A DNA stretch of 64,000 nucleotides, taken from Calditrichia bacterium. Its GTDB lineage: Bacteria; Calditrichota; Calditrichia; RBG-13-44-9; J075. A program made the position numbers and the translations under genes. The DNA lies in assembly GCA_020635015.1 (NCBI GenBank), contig JACKAP010000001.1:620001-684000 (forward strand). Reading direction: 5' to 3'. Shown piece after piece: positions 18,475-26,997 of this stretch; position 1 is the first letter of the stretch, and each line of letters opens with the position of its first letter. Under the pieces are notes generated by a model that was given only the letters and a program-made list of their open reading frames with translations, did no database searches and had not been told where the DNA came from.

Positions 18475-20754
18475 ATGACTTTGTTGCAAACTATTCGATT
18501 TTCGGCCTGCCGGATGTTGATCGGGCTAACATTGTCGGGGATGTTGCTGCTGATCGCCTGCAGTCGTAACAGCGAGCACGATGCAGCGTCTCCCGGATTT
18601 GTCGACAACCGGTTGTGCATCGATTGCCACCCGGCGCAGTATGAGCAATGGCGCGGCTCCCATCACGATCTGGCGATGCAGCCGGCGAATGAGACGACGG
18701 TACTGGGAAATTTTGCCGATGCGGTTTATGGTGATGGCCGGATGGAGGCACTTTTCTACCGGCGAGAAGGCCGTTATTTTGTTAAGACTGAAGATGCCGG
18801 GGGCGAGCGGCGCGAGTTCGAGATCAAATACACCTTCGGCGTGACCCCGCTGCAGCAGTATCTGATCGAATTTCCCGGAGGGCGGCTGCAGGCGCTGTCA
18901 ATCGCCTGGGATGATGTGAAACAGCGCTGGTATCATCTCTATCCGGAAGAGCGCTTTGCCGAAAACGATCCGCTGCATTGGACCGGGATTTACCAGAACT
19001 GGAACAGCATGTGCGCCGAATGCCATTCCACCGGTTTGGAAAAGAATTACGATTCTGCTACCAACACCTTTGCCACGACATGGAACGATATCAACGTAGC
19101 CTGCCAGACTTGCCACGGACCTGGAGAATCGCATGTGCTGCAGGCCCGGGCCGCCGCCGCAGGGAGCGGGTTCCCCGATTCATCGTACGGCCTGATCGAC
19201 AATCCGGGCGACAGCGCGCAACGGCAGCTCGAAACCTGTGCCCCCTGCCATTCCCGCCGTCAGCGCATCAGCGGGGAATCGCCGCACGGGAAGCCGTTTT
19301 TGGATAGCTACCAACCGGAATTGCTCGCAGAGGGGCTTTATTTCCCGGACGGGCAGATTTTGGAGGAGGTATACGTCTACGGTTCATTCCTGCAAAGCAA
19401 GATGTATCGCCGCGGAGTGCGCTGTAGCGACTGCCACAATCCGCACAGTCTGAGACCGGTCGCCGACGGCAATCAGCTTTGCACGCGCTGCCACAGCCCT
19501 CATCCCGATCCAGGCTTTCCCACCCTCACGGCGAAGGATTACGATTCGCCGTCCCATCATTTTCACCCTGCCAGCAGCCCCGGCGCGCTGTGCGTCAACT
19601 GCCACATGCCGGCGCGGGTGTATATGGGGATCGATGCCCGGCGCGATCACAGTTTCCGCATCCCCCGCCCGGACCTGAACGCAAAGCTGGGCGTGCCCGA
19701 TCCCTGCACCGGCTGTCATCAGGATCGCAGCGCGCAATGGGCAGAAGCGGCGCTGCAGAAATGGTATCCCGCTCGCCTGTCACCGACCCATTTTGCAGAA
19801 GCCTTCGCTGCCGGACGCTCCGGCCGGCCAGAAGCTGCTGCCGCGCTGCAGGCGGTTGCGGCCGATACCGCACAAGCGGGCATCGTGCGCGCCAGCGCGC
19901 TGGAATTGCTGCGCAATTACCCACTGGCCGGTCGGGAACATCCGGCCGCCTACCTGCAGGATGGCGATCCCCTGGTGCGGCTGGGAGCAGTGCGCCGGCT
20001 GGAAGTTGCAGCGCCGGCTGTCCGGGCTGATCTGCTGGCGCCGCTGTTGAGCGATTCGCTCCGGGCGGTGCGCATCGAGGCTGCCCGGCTGCTGGCGTCG
20101 CTGCCGCAAGGTGCGCTTGCAGATACGGACCGGGAACGGTTTGCCGATGCATTGCACGAATACCGCCAGGCGCAGTGGTTTAATGCCGAACGGCCGGCGG
20201 CGCAGTTTAACCTGGCGCTGCTCTACGAAAACCTCGGGAAGGCGGATTCGGCGCTTATTGCCTACCGTGCCGCCCTGGCGCGCGACCGCTACTATGTGCC
20301 GGCCTGGTTCAATCTGGGATATCTTTACAACCGGCTGGGGCGGAACCGGGAGGCGGAAAAGGTTTTCCGAGAGGCCATTGCAGCGCTGCCGGATCTGGGG
20401 GAACTTTATTATTCACTGGGACTGCTGCTGGCTGAGGAAAACCAACTGACGGCGGCACTGGATTATCTGCAAACCGCCGCGGAAAAGCTGCCGGAAAATG
20501 CCCGGGTGTGGTATAACTATGGCCTCTCGCTGCAGCATGCCGGCCGGCCGGGGGAGGCGGAGGGCGCCCTGCGCCGGGCCGGGGAGCTTGAGCCGCAAAA
20601 CACGGTTTTCCTTCGCGCGCAGGCAATCCTCGCGATTCAACAGGAACGATGGCCGCAGGCCCAAGCGATCATCCGCCGCTGGCTGGCGATTGCCCCGCAG
20701 GATCCGGAGGCGCTGCAATTGCAGCGGCGGGTGTCGGCGCAGAGTGATCGGTAG
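18475..20754 (+). CDS. Octahaem cytochrome c lipoprotein with HEAT-like and TPR repeats
   Basis: A 759-residue protein. An N-terminal signal with lipobox LLIAC (Cys at 29) suggests a membrane-anchored lipoprotein. Eight CxxCH c-haem sites begin at Cys48, 180, 210, 255, 317, 336, 373 and 411 (CIDCH, CAECH, CQTCH, CAPCH, CSDCH, CTRCH, CVNCH, CTGCH), giving a cytochrome c554/NrfB-like multihaem domain. Residues about 430-560 are Ala/Leu-rich and HEAT-like, and about 575-755 are four or more TPRs (YVPAWFNLGYLYNRLGRNREAEKVF). The role is presumably periplasmic or surface electron transfer with a protein-protein interaction tail; no substrate-specific residue can be named. No strong ribosome site is visible. 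Similar cytochrome-TPR fusions occur in Planctomycetes and FCB bacteria. Confidence 0.92.
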   Translation: MTLLQTIRFSACRMLIGLTLSGMLLLIACSRNSEHDAASPGFVDNRLCIDCHPAQYEQWRGSHHDLAMQPANETTVLGNFADAVYGDGRMEALFYRREGRYFVKTEDAGGERREFEIKYTFGVTPLQQYLIEFPGGRLQALSIAWDDVKQRWYHLYPEERFAENDPLHWTGIYQNWNSMCAECHSTGLEKNYDSATNTFATTWNDINVACQTCHGPGESHVLQARAAAAGSGFPDSSYGLIDNPGDSAQRQLETCAPCHSRRQRISGESPHGKPFLDSYQPELLAEGLYFPDGQILEEVYVYGSFLQSKMYRRGVRCSDCHNPHSLRPVADGNQLCTRCHSPHPDPGFPTLTAKDYDSPSHHFHPASSPGALCVNCHMPARVYMGIDARRDHSFRIPRPDLNAKLGVPDPCTGCHQDRSAQWAEAALQKWYPARLSPTHFAEAFAAGRSGRPEAAAALQAVAADTAQAGIVRASALELLRNYPLAGREHPAAYLQDGDPLVRLGAVRRLEVAAPAVRADLLAPLLSDSLRAVRIEAARLLASLPQGALADTDRERFADALHEYRQAQWFNAERPAAQFNLALLYENLGKADSALIAYRAALARDRYYVPAWFNLGYLYNRLGRNREAEKVFREAIAALPDLGELYYSLGLLLAEENQLTAALDYLQTAAEKLPENARVWYNYGLSLQHAGRPGEAEGALRRAGELEPQNTVFLRAQAILAIQQERWPQAQAIIRRWLAIAPQDPEALQLQRRVSAQSDR

Positions 20755-21062
20755 AGAACTACCGCATGGGGCATGGGGCAAAGGGCATGGTGTCTTACAG
20801 TGCTGGTGTCGGAATATGCGCTTGCTCATTACGGCGCCATGCCCCATGCAGTAGTTCTCCGCGACAAGGGGCAAGGCGCAAGGCGCATGGGGCATGGTGT
20901 ATTACAGTGCGGGTGTCGAGACTTGCGCTTTTACAATCCGGCGCCATGCCCCATGCCCCTTGCGATGGTGTAATACAGTGAGGGTATCGGGACTTGCGCT
21001 TTTACAATCCGGCGCCATGCCCCTTGCGAAAGTCCGTGCTCAGTATGCGCGAAAATCAAATC
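20755..21062. repeat. Three copies of a ~65-bp repeat with GCATGGG heptads
   Basis: No gene seen. Two heptad runs (20764-20791 with GCATGGG/GCAAAGG, and 20863-20897 with GGCAAGG/CGCAAGG/CGCATGG) precede a unit reading GGTGTATTACAGTGCGGG, TATCGGGACTTGCGCTTTT, ACAATCCGGCGCCATGCCCC. Units begin near 20790, 20893 and 20966; the second and third are closest. A fourth copy lies at 57567-57634. The leader of the VOC gene follows. Confidence 0.85.
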
Positions 21063-21075
21063 ATAAGGAGAATAT

Positions 21076-21486
21076 ATGAAAGCCAGAATCAGCATGATCA
21101 CCCTGGGCGTCGATGATCTGGAAAAATCGATCCAGTTTTACCGCGATGGCCTGGGTTTTCCCAAAATGGAGTCACCCCCGACAGTGGCCTTTTTCACCTT
21201 GAACGGTACCTGGCTGGGGCTTTATCCCCGCGAGGCACTGGCTGAAGACGCCATGGTCTCATCCGAAGGGCAGGGCTTCAACAATTTTGCCCTGGCATAT
21301 AACGTGGCATCGGAAGCGGAAGTGGATGCGACCCTCGCCGAGGCCGTTGCCGCCGGGGCCACGCTCACCAAGCCGGCGCAGAAAGTATTTTGGGGCGGTT
21401 ATTCCGGTTACTTCCAGGACCCGGACGGCCACCTGTGGGAGGTTGCCTACAATCCGTTTGTCTGGATCGGGCCGGAAGATGAGTAG
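21076..21486 (+). CDS. VOC superfamily protein (glyoxalase/dioxygenase fold)
   Basis: A 136-residue protein with two beta-alpha-beta-beta-beta modules. The first is MITLGVDDLEKSIQFYRDGLGFP (residues about 7-29); the second ends GYSGYFQDPDGHLWEVAYNP (about 108-127), the classical C-terminal metal-ligand region with Glu122. Residues such as G-YP-E-A (LGLYPREAL) match the YaeR/PhnB-like group commonly annotated as glyoxalase/bleomycin-resistance-like. A strong AAGGAG lies 8 nt before the ATG. It overlaps the start of the next gene (ATGAGTAG), implying translational coupling with the DapA-like aldolase. The substrate is unknown. Confidence 0.88.
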   Translation: MKARISMITLGVDDLEKSIQFYRDGLGFPKMESPPTVAFFTLNGTWLGLYPREALAEDAMVSSEGQGFNNFALAYNVASEAEVDATLAEAVAAGATLTKPAQKVFWGGYSGYFQDPDGHLWEVAYNPFVWIGPEDE

Positions 21487-22414
21487 ATCTCACACGATGC
21501 CGAGATTGCCGGAAAGCCTGCCGGATGGTATTTATGCCGCCAGCCTGACCCCCGTCACCGGCAGGCTGGAGATCGACCATCAGTTGCTGACCGCGCACTG
21601 CCGCTGGCTGCTGGCGAACGGCTGCAGCGGGATCGTGCTGCTGGGAACGACCGGCGAAGCAAATTCCTTCAGCGTGGCGGAACGGATGGCGGCCCTCGAT
21701 GCCGTGGTGGATGGCGGAATTGCGCCCACCCGGCTTCTGGTGGGAACCGGGTGCGCCGCGCTGTCGGACACCGTCGCTCTCACCCAACACGCCCTCTCCC
21801 GGGAGGTTGGCGGTGTGCTGGTATTGCCGCCGTTCTATTATAAAGGGGTCAGCGATGCGGGCATTTTCAGCTACTTTGAAGCGCTGATTGAGCGTGTCGC
21901 AGATGAGCGGCTGAACATCTACCTCTATCATATCCCGCAAATGAGCATGGTGCCGTTCAGCCCGGCGCTGTTCGGCAGGCTGGTTGACATGTTTCCCCGG
22001 CAGATTGCGGGCATCAAAGATTCCGGCGGCAGCTGGGACCATATGAAAGCGCTTCGGGAGCGCTATCCGGGATTGCGGGTCTTTCCCGGCAGCGAGACCT
22101 TCCTGCGCGACATGCTGCTGCTCGGGGGACCGGGCTGCATCTCGGCGACGGCGAATATCAACAGTCGCCTGGCCGCCCGGGTCTATCAACAGTTTGACCG
22201 GCCGGCGGCGCAGGAGATGCAGGAGGCGCTCAATCAGCTTCGGGGAATTATTCTTAATTATCCGGTGATCCCGGCGCTGAAGCAGGTCATGGCCGCCATC
22301 ACCGCGCAGCCGGGGTGGCGGTACCTGCGGCCGCCGCTGATGCCGTTAAGCGAACCTGATGCCGCCAGGTTGATGCGCGAGTTGGAAGCAGTGGATTTTC
22401 CGGCGCAGTTTTAA
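21479..22414 (+). CDS. Dihydrodipicolinate synthase/N-acetylneuraminate lyase family aldolase
   Basis: A TIM-barrel class I aldolase of about 311 residues. It shows GIYAASLTP near the N-terminus, the GTTGEA(N)SFS pyruvate-binding loop, YLYHIPQM carrying the catalytic tyrosine, and AGIKDSGG with the Schiff-base lysine, all expected for the DapA/NanA superfamily. The ATG at 21479 overlaps the VOC stop codon and has GGAAG upstream; the ATG at 21497 is an alternative. A biosynthetic DapA is less likely because nothing of the lysine pathway is nearby. A keto-acid sugar or hydroxyproline-type lyase is equally possible. Confidence 0.87.
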   Translation: MSRSHTMPRLPESLPDGIYAASLTPVTGRLEIDHQLLTAHCRWLLANGCSGIVLLGTTGEANSFSVAERMAALDAVVDGGIAPTRLLVGTGCAALSDTVALTQHALSREVGGVLVLPPFYYKGVSDAGIFSYFEALIERVADERLNIYLYHIPQMSMVPFSPALFGRLVDMFPRQIAGIKDSGGSWDHMKALRERYPGLRVFPGSETFLRDMLLLGGPGCISATANINSRLAARVYQQFDRPAAQEMQEALNQLRGIILNYPVIPALKQVMAAITAQPGWRYLRPPLMPLSEPDAARLMRELEAVDFPAQF

Positions 22415-22444
22415 GATCATCTTTGGATCGATTTAAAATACTGT

Positions 22445-22512
22445 ATTGGGTAGCTGCTCCCTTTTATAGCGACACTATGCATAGTGTCGCTATAAAAGGG
22501 AAAAACGCTCAA
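22445..22512. repeat. Palindromic intergenic element, copy 1
   Basis: A perfect 42-bp palindrome at 22459-22500 (half-site CCCTTTTATAGCGACACTATG) is preceded by GGGTAGCTGCT. It lies between convergent genes. A second, inverted copy with the same flank lies at 40035-40085. It could act as a bidirectional terminator or be a REP/MITE-like element. Confidence 0.85.
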
Positions 22513-22567
22513 AACCTTGATTCTATCGCCCCATCAACCCAAATACAAAATACTTATTATCCAGGTT

Positions 22568-23089
22568 TTATTCCCCATCCTCCCAGGCGAACAGCTTCAG
22601 CTTCACATCATCCTCCGCCAGGCGGACCATCTGCTCGAAGCGCAGGCCGAGTTTTTCCAGTAGCCGGATTGAGCCGATATTATCCGGTTGGGTGATGGCC
22701 ACAATCCGCTTCAATCCCAGGGCGTTCTTTCCGTACGACATCACGGCGGCGGCCGATTCATAGGCATATCCCTGCGACCAGAACTGCGGCAAAAAAGCGA
22801 ATCCGATATCCACATCCGGGAGGGTGTCCCGTTTCAGTAATCCGCAAATGCCGGCCGGGATGTCGCCGTCTTTCAGTTTCACCAGAAAAAGCCCGAAGCC
22901 ATAACGCTCGTAACTGCTGATGGGGCCTTTCTGAATATAATTCCGGGCATCCTCCAGCGTCCGCACGCCCCGGTCGCCGATGTACTGCAGAAAGGAAGGC
23001 TGGTTCAGCAGGTCGAGAATAAACGGCGCGTCATCAGGGGCCAGGTGGCAGATGATCAGGCGGGAGGTTTCGAGGTGGGTTGTTGTCAT
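22568..23089 (-). CDS. GNAT family N-acetyltransferase (RimJ/RimL-like)
   Basis: A 173-residue protein matching the Acetyltransf_3 group that acetylates protein N-termini or small amines with acetyl-CoA. Seen are LETSRLIICHLAPDDAPFILDLLNQP (residues about 6-31), DIPAGICGLLKRD, DVDIGFAFLPQFWSQGYAYESAAAVMSYG (the acetyl-CoA pyrophosphate loop Q/R-x-x-G-x-A/G in degenerate form) and ITQPDNIGSIRLLEKLGLRFE. The start at 23089 has no strong ribosome site. A heptad tract begins 8 bp upstream. The substrate is unknown. Confidence 0.88.
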   Translation of the reverse strand: MTTTHLETSRLIICHLAPDDAPFILDLLNQPSFLQYIGDRGVRTLEDARNYIQKGPISSYERYGFGLFLVKLKDGDIPAGICGLLKRDTLPDVDIGFAFLPQFWSQGYAYESAAAVMSYGKNALGLKRIVAITQPDNIGSIRLLEKLGLRFEQMVRLAEDDVKLKLFAWEDGE

Positions 23090-23096
23090 GGTTGTC

Positions 23097-23159
23097 AGTT
23101 TTTAGTAATCAGTTGTCAGTTCTGAGTTTTTGGTCATTGGTTATTGGTTATTGGTATCT
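23097..23159. repeat. Nine in-phase heptads switching word
   Basis: AGTTTTT, AGTAATC, AGTTGTC, AGTTCTG, AGTTTTT run directly in register into GGTCATT, GGTTATT, GGTTATT, GGTATCT. The two word families are unrelated, yet the 7-bp phase is kept across the junction. A CGTG(C)-ATTCGTG repeat follows to about 23210. Confidence 0.85.
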
Positions 23160-23218
23160 TCGTGCGCATTCGTGCCTATTCGTGGCAAAAAAACGTGTCA
23201 ATCCATTCGTCTTCGAAC

Positions 23219-24670
23219 TTATTCCCCCTTCAAATCCCCAATCAGCTTCTGGATCCCCTTGCTGAAGATCAGGAACAGCAGCCCGGCGGTCAGGGAGATC
23301 AGCATGATGCTCCCGAACAACTCCGGCAGGGGCAGGGTTTCGAAGCGCCCGGCCAGCAGTCCGGCGATCAGGTTGCCCAGTGCCGCGCCCATGAACCAGA
23401 CCCCCATCATCTGTCCCACCAGCCGTTTGGGGGAGAGCTTGGTGACGCTGCTCAGGCCCACCGGGCTGAGGCAGAGCTCGCCGAAGGTGTGGAGGAGGTA
23501 GGTGCTGATCAGCCACATCGGGCTGACCCCCGGGCCGCTCTTCGCGGCATAAGTGGCGCCCCAGGCGATCACGAAAAATCCTCCGCCCAGAAAGAGCAGG
23601 CCGAGGCCGAATTTGGTGGGAATAGAGGGCTCGCGATGGGCCAGCCAGACCCACAGCCAGGCGAATACCGGGGCCAAGACGATGATGTTCAGCGCCGGGA
23701 TCATTTGAAACCAACTGGCCGGTACGTCCCAGCCGAGCATGTTGAGATCGGTCAGGCGCTCGGCGAAGAGGTTGAAGGAGGAGCCGGCCTGCTCGAAACC
23801 CGACCAGAACAGCGCCGCCCCCACGAAGAGGATGAAGATCACCATCACCCGTTTTTTTTCGAAGGCCTGAAGATGCCCAAAGAGGAGGATGTAAGCGAAA
23901 TAGGCGATCGCCAGGGAGACGATGATCACCCCGGTGGCCTGGGCGACGCCCTGGAGGGAGAGGTGGAGCAATCCCCCGGACTGCAGCAGGTAGATGGCGA
24001 CGGCGAGCGCGGCCAATCCGCCCAATGAATTATAGAGCGTGCGCATATCTCTGGCGTACATTTCCGGCTCATGTTCCTTGATCGTGCCGGCATCGCCGAG
24101 ATGTTTCAATCCCATGCGGTACTGAACCAGTCCCAGCACCATTCCGAAGCCGGCGGCGCTGAAGCCGAGGTGCCAGTCGACCTTCTGGCCCAGATAGCCG
24201 CAGATCAGCGGCCCGAGGAAGGCCCCGACGTTAATTCCCATGTAAAATATCGAGAAACCGGCATCGCGGCGGGCGCCGCCTTCCGGATAGAGGTCGCCGA
24301 CAATAGCGCTGACGTTGGGCTTGAGCAGCCCGGTGCCGATGACGATGAGCGCCAGTCCGAGGAAGAAGGTTTCCTGGAGGGGAAAGGCCATGCTAAAATG
24401 CCCCGCGGCAATAACCGCGCCCCCGATGAACACCGCCCGCTGCTGCCCGATCAGGCGATCGGCAATCCATCCCCCGGGCAGGGCGAGGAGGTAAACCAGC
24501 GCAGTATATAAACCGTAAACTGCTGCTCCGGTCTCCGCATTCATCCCCAGACCGCCGGTCTCGATGGCGCCGACCATAAACAGCATCAATAAAGCCCGCA
24601 TGCCGTAATAACTGAAGCGCTCCCACATTTCCGTAAAAAACAATACCGTCAATCCGCGAGGATGGGGCAT
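23219..24670 (-). CDS. POT family proton-dependent oligopeptide transporter
   Basis: A 483-residue inner-membrane protein with about 12-14 hydrophobic segments, the major facilitator subgroup that imports di- and tripeptides with protons. Diagnostic motifs are EMWERFSYYGMRALL near residue 15 (ExxERFxYY) and SIFYMGINVGAFLGPLICGYLG near 155 (PTR2 signature FYxxIN-G), with GGWIADRLIGQQRAV in loop 2-3. The ATG at 24670 is chosen because GGAGG precedes it and the ERF motif comes soon after. With the secreted M14 peptidase and glutamate dehydrogenase elsewhere in the window it fits peptide scavenging (inference). Confidence 0.93.
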   Translation of the reverse strand: MPHPRGLTVLFFTEMWERFSYYGMRALLMLFMVGAIETGGLGMNAETGAAVYGLYTALVYLLALPGGWIADRLIGQQRAVFIGGAVIAAGHFSMAFPLQETFFLGLALIVIGTGLLKPNVSAIVGDLYPEGGARRDAGFSIFYMGINVGAFLGPLICGYLGQKVDWHLGFSAAGFGMVLGLVQYRMGLKHLGDAGTIKEHEPEMYARDMRTLYNSLGGLAALAVAIYLLQSGGLLHLSLQGVAQATGVIIVSLAIAYFAYILLFGHLQAFEKKRVMVIFILFVGAALFWSGFEQAGSSFNLFAERLTDLNMLGWDVPASWFQMIPALNIIVLAPVFAWLWVWLAHREPSIPTKFGLGLLFLGGGFFVIAWGATYAAKSGPGVSPMWLISTYLLHTFGELCLSPVGLSSVTKLSPKRLVGQMMGVWFMGAALGNLIAGLLAGRFETLPLPELFGSIMLISLTAGLLFLIFSKGIQKLIGDLKGE

Positions 24671-24694
24671 GGGCGGTGGACCTCCGTAGAAAAA

Positions 24695-24790
24695 AAGGAT
24701 AAAGGATGAAGGATCAAGGATAAAGTAATAATTTATTTGATCATATGAATAAATTTCATTCCGTTCCAACAACCAACAACCAACATAACC
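24695..24790. repeat. Heptad tracts upstream of the POT transporter
   Basis: AAGGATA, AAGGATG, AAGGATC, AAGGATA run in phase at 24695-24722, and three AACCAAC-type words lie near 24768-24788. They sit in the leader of the transporter gene. Confidence 0.7.
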
Positions 24791-24840
24791 ATTTCAGATG
24801 AATCGAACAAATATTAACTGACGGTAAGCCACATTCAGGT

Positions 24841-24963
24841 GCTGTCATTGCGAGCCGCGTTTTTTGCGGCGCGGCAATCTCCCTCGGATCGCTCTCAATG
24901 TAACTCCAGACAGGTGCACCACACAGGAGATTGCTTCGGCAAAAAACGCCTCGCAATGACAGC
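24841..24963. repeat. GTCATTGCGAG/CTCGCAATGAC inverted-repeat element
   Basis: The left arm (24841-24882: CTGTCATTGCGAGCCGCG, then CGGCAATCTCC) and right arm (24926-24963: GGAGATTGCTTCGGC, then CGCAATGACAG) form an imperfect hairpin of about 38 bp with a 43-nt centre. Elements with these arms recur between genes in many unrelated bacteria and have no assigned function. Confidence 0.75.
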
Positions 24964-25001
24964 ATGAATCTGGTTTGATGAATGACGTGAAACACTAGAT
25001 T

Positions 25002-26804
25002 CTAATACCGAATCGTCTCCGGCGTCATTACCTCACTGCTCAGTAATTTGTAAAGCGTGCTGTCGCAGAGCACCTCGGAGATCTCCCGGGGAAAACCGTC
25101 GAGGTAAATTTGCGAGTTGATCAGCCGGATACCGTGGCTGTAATCGACATAGCTGGCGATATGAATATTGGTGACCGGCTGGATGGGGGAGCCGTCCGGC
25201 CAATGCCAGCCGTAAATAACGACGTGATGGGTACGGTTAGGGTCGGCGATGCGGCTGTGGATGATGACGTCTTTCTTGATCCCGGCGGTCAGCCATCCCA
25301 ATTGACCTTCCGCCTCCCGGCGCTGCTGCTCAATGGCCCGTTGGTGCTCCTCAAAGCACCACACCTGCTCGCTGTTGCTGCCCAGCGGGGTGTAGGTAAC
25401 CGGGGCCAGCTTGATTGCCGCCTTTTCATAGATCAGGTCGACCATCTCCCGGGTGGGCATAATCGCCCCAAAACGGTCGGCGATCTGCTGGGCGGTCTTG
25501 GGGCCGAGCGGGAAGCGGCGGAAGTCGCTGTTGCTGCCGACCGCCAGGTAATCCGGCAGCACCTCCAGACGCAGGTGATGCTTCTCCCCGGCGGCATCCT
25601 CACTAACCGTTTCCACCGTCACCCCCTGATGCAGGAATTCCGGCAGGTTGCCCTCCAGGATTTCGCTGCGAATCACCTCTTCCCGCTCGGCAAAAGGCAG
25701 CGCTTCGATGCGGCGCATCAATTCGCTGCCGGAGAGCGCTGTCGCCGGACGGGAAGGAATGTTCAGTGCCCGGAAGGCCGGCACGATCCCGGCAATATAT
25801 TCGTCGTAGACCCGCTCGCCGAAATACTGGTAGCCCTGCCCTTCCTGCGCCGTGCCGGCATACATGCTGTGAATGAAGCCATTCCGTTCTACCTGCACGG
25901 TATGGAAAATTTTCCGTTCGGGATTTTTCTTCAAGATGATTTCCACCTGGTTGGCCGGGCTGTGAAACTCGATGAAATCGTCAGATTCGCTTCGGTTAAG
26001 GTTGAAGGGTTCCGCCAGAAACCGCGCCATCATCTTGCTGCGGTACCAGGTGCCGCCGGTGGGGGAGACGAAGGGTTTGCCCTGGTAGAGGGCGATGCTG
26101 TCGTTGTAAGCCAGCACGCAGAGACGGTTTTGCGCGCTGCGTTTCAGCCAGGCGGCGAGTTTCGCGCCGATGTCATCATCATAGCCGTAGTTGCTGTCCA
26201 GGAATGCGATTCGCTCGATCCAGGCAGGAATCGCCTCCACCTGCTCGATGTAGCCGTTCACGAAACTTCCTCCGCCACTGTGACCGCTCAGCGTCACCCG
26301 GGTCTCGAATTCCGGAAAAAGACTGCGCAGCGAATCGATCAGGGCGGGAATCAGCGCCCGGCGGTCTTCTGCGGCCCGTTTCCAGGCCGGCCAGCTCTTC
26401 GGGCGGCACTCCAGGTAGGCGACTACCAGGTTGTCCCCTCCCGGCTGCCGGCGCAGGTAGCGGGTCTGGGCGGCGATGTGCTGGATGTCGTAGTGCCAGT
26501 CGTCTCCCGGCTGCATCCGCTTACCGGCGGTCTGCTCGATGCTGTTGCCGTTGGGCAGGGGGTAGAGCACCAGGGTGAGCGGTCGGCTCGCATCCAGCAT
26601 CTCCGCGGCGGGCGCGTTGATATAGGCTCGCACTTCCGGATCATAGGCCAGCACCCGTTCCTGCTCCCCCCAATAGCGGCTGGCGGTAAATCCGGGAAGG
26701 AGGTGGGGCGCCGCTGGCGGCGAAACGGTTTTGCGGCTGGCGCATGCGCTGATCAGCAGGATCAGAAAAAAACAACCTGATATGGTGGTGCGGCTGGATG
26801 TGAT
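25002..26804 (-). CDS. Alpha/beta-hydrolase-like lipoprotein, unknown substrate
   Basis: The frame encodes a lipoprotein signal (CFFLILLISAC) before an alpha/beta-hydrolase domain with the nucleophile elbow SGHSGGGS, about 190 residues into the full frame. A second region toward the end has THHVVIYGWHWPDGSPIQP and VDYSHGIRLI, which I have seen only in uncharacterised proteins. There is a start problem: the first ATG/GTG/TTG is GTG at 26654, which would remove the signal sequence. GGAGG at 26810-26814 is 5 nt from an in-frame ATC at 26804, taken here as the start. Either a non-AUG start or a base error is likely. It is probably an outer-membrane or periplasmic esterase or peptidase; the function is not assigned. 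Confidence 0.75.
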   Translation of the reverse strand: MTSSRTTISGCFFLILLISACASRKTVSPPAAPHLLPGFTASRYWGEQERVLAYDPEVRAYINAPAAEMLDASRPLTLVLYPLPNGNSIEQTAGKRMQPGDDWHYDIQHIAAQTRYLRRQPGGDNLVVAYLECRPKSWPAWKRAAEDRRALIPALIDSLRSLFPEFETRVTLSGHSGGGSFVNGYIEQVEAIPAWIERIAFLDSNYGYDDDIGAKLAAWLKRSAQNRLCVLAYNDSIALYQGKPFVSPTGGTWYRSKMMARFLAEPFNLNRSESDDFIEFHSPANQVEIILKKNPERKIFHTVQVERNGFIHSMYAGTAQEGQGYQYFGERVYDEYIAGIVPAFRALNIPSRPATALSGSELMRRIEALPFAEREEVIRSEILEGNLPEFLHQGVTVETVSEDAAGEKHHLRLEVLPDYLAVGSNSDFRRFPLGPKTAQQIADRFGAIMPTREMVDLIYEKAAIKLAPVTYTPLGSNSEQVWCFEEHQRAIEQQRREAEGQLGWLTAGIKKDVIIHSRIADPNRTHHVVIYGWHWPDGSPIQPVTNIHIASYVDYSHGIRLINSQIYLDGFPREISEVLCDSTLYKLLSSEVMTPETIRY

Positions 26805-26864
26805 GATAACCTCCTTTCGCCAGGCTTCTATGGGGTGATTGATTGATCATTTCTCACGCACATA

Positions 26865-26931
26865 ATTGCCACAGAGGCACAGAGAACACAGAGTTGATAA
26901 ACCTCTGTGTTCTCTGTGTCTCTGTGGCAAT
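26865..26931. repeat. Compact CACAGAG hairpin
   Basis: 29-nt arms (ATTGCCACAGAGGCACAGAG... and its complement) with one mismatch and a short AT-rich loop. It is the only copy with no heptads in the loop and may be the minimal form. It lies between the hydrolase leader and the DUF3095 gene end. Confidence 0.8.
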
Positions 26932-26997
26932 CGTTAATACCGGATGTTACCCCGTGAACAGATACTATCATATGGTGAGTTCCATTCGATATGGAAT

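Noticed and set aside
21479..22414. Assignment as dapA
   Set aside because: The DapA/NanA superfamily shares these motifs; no lysine-pathway neighbour supports the specific name.
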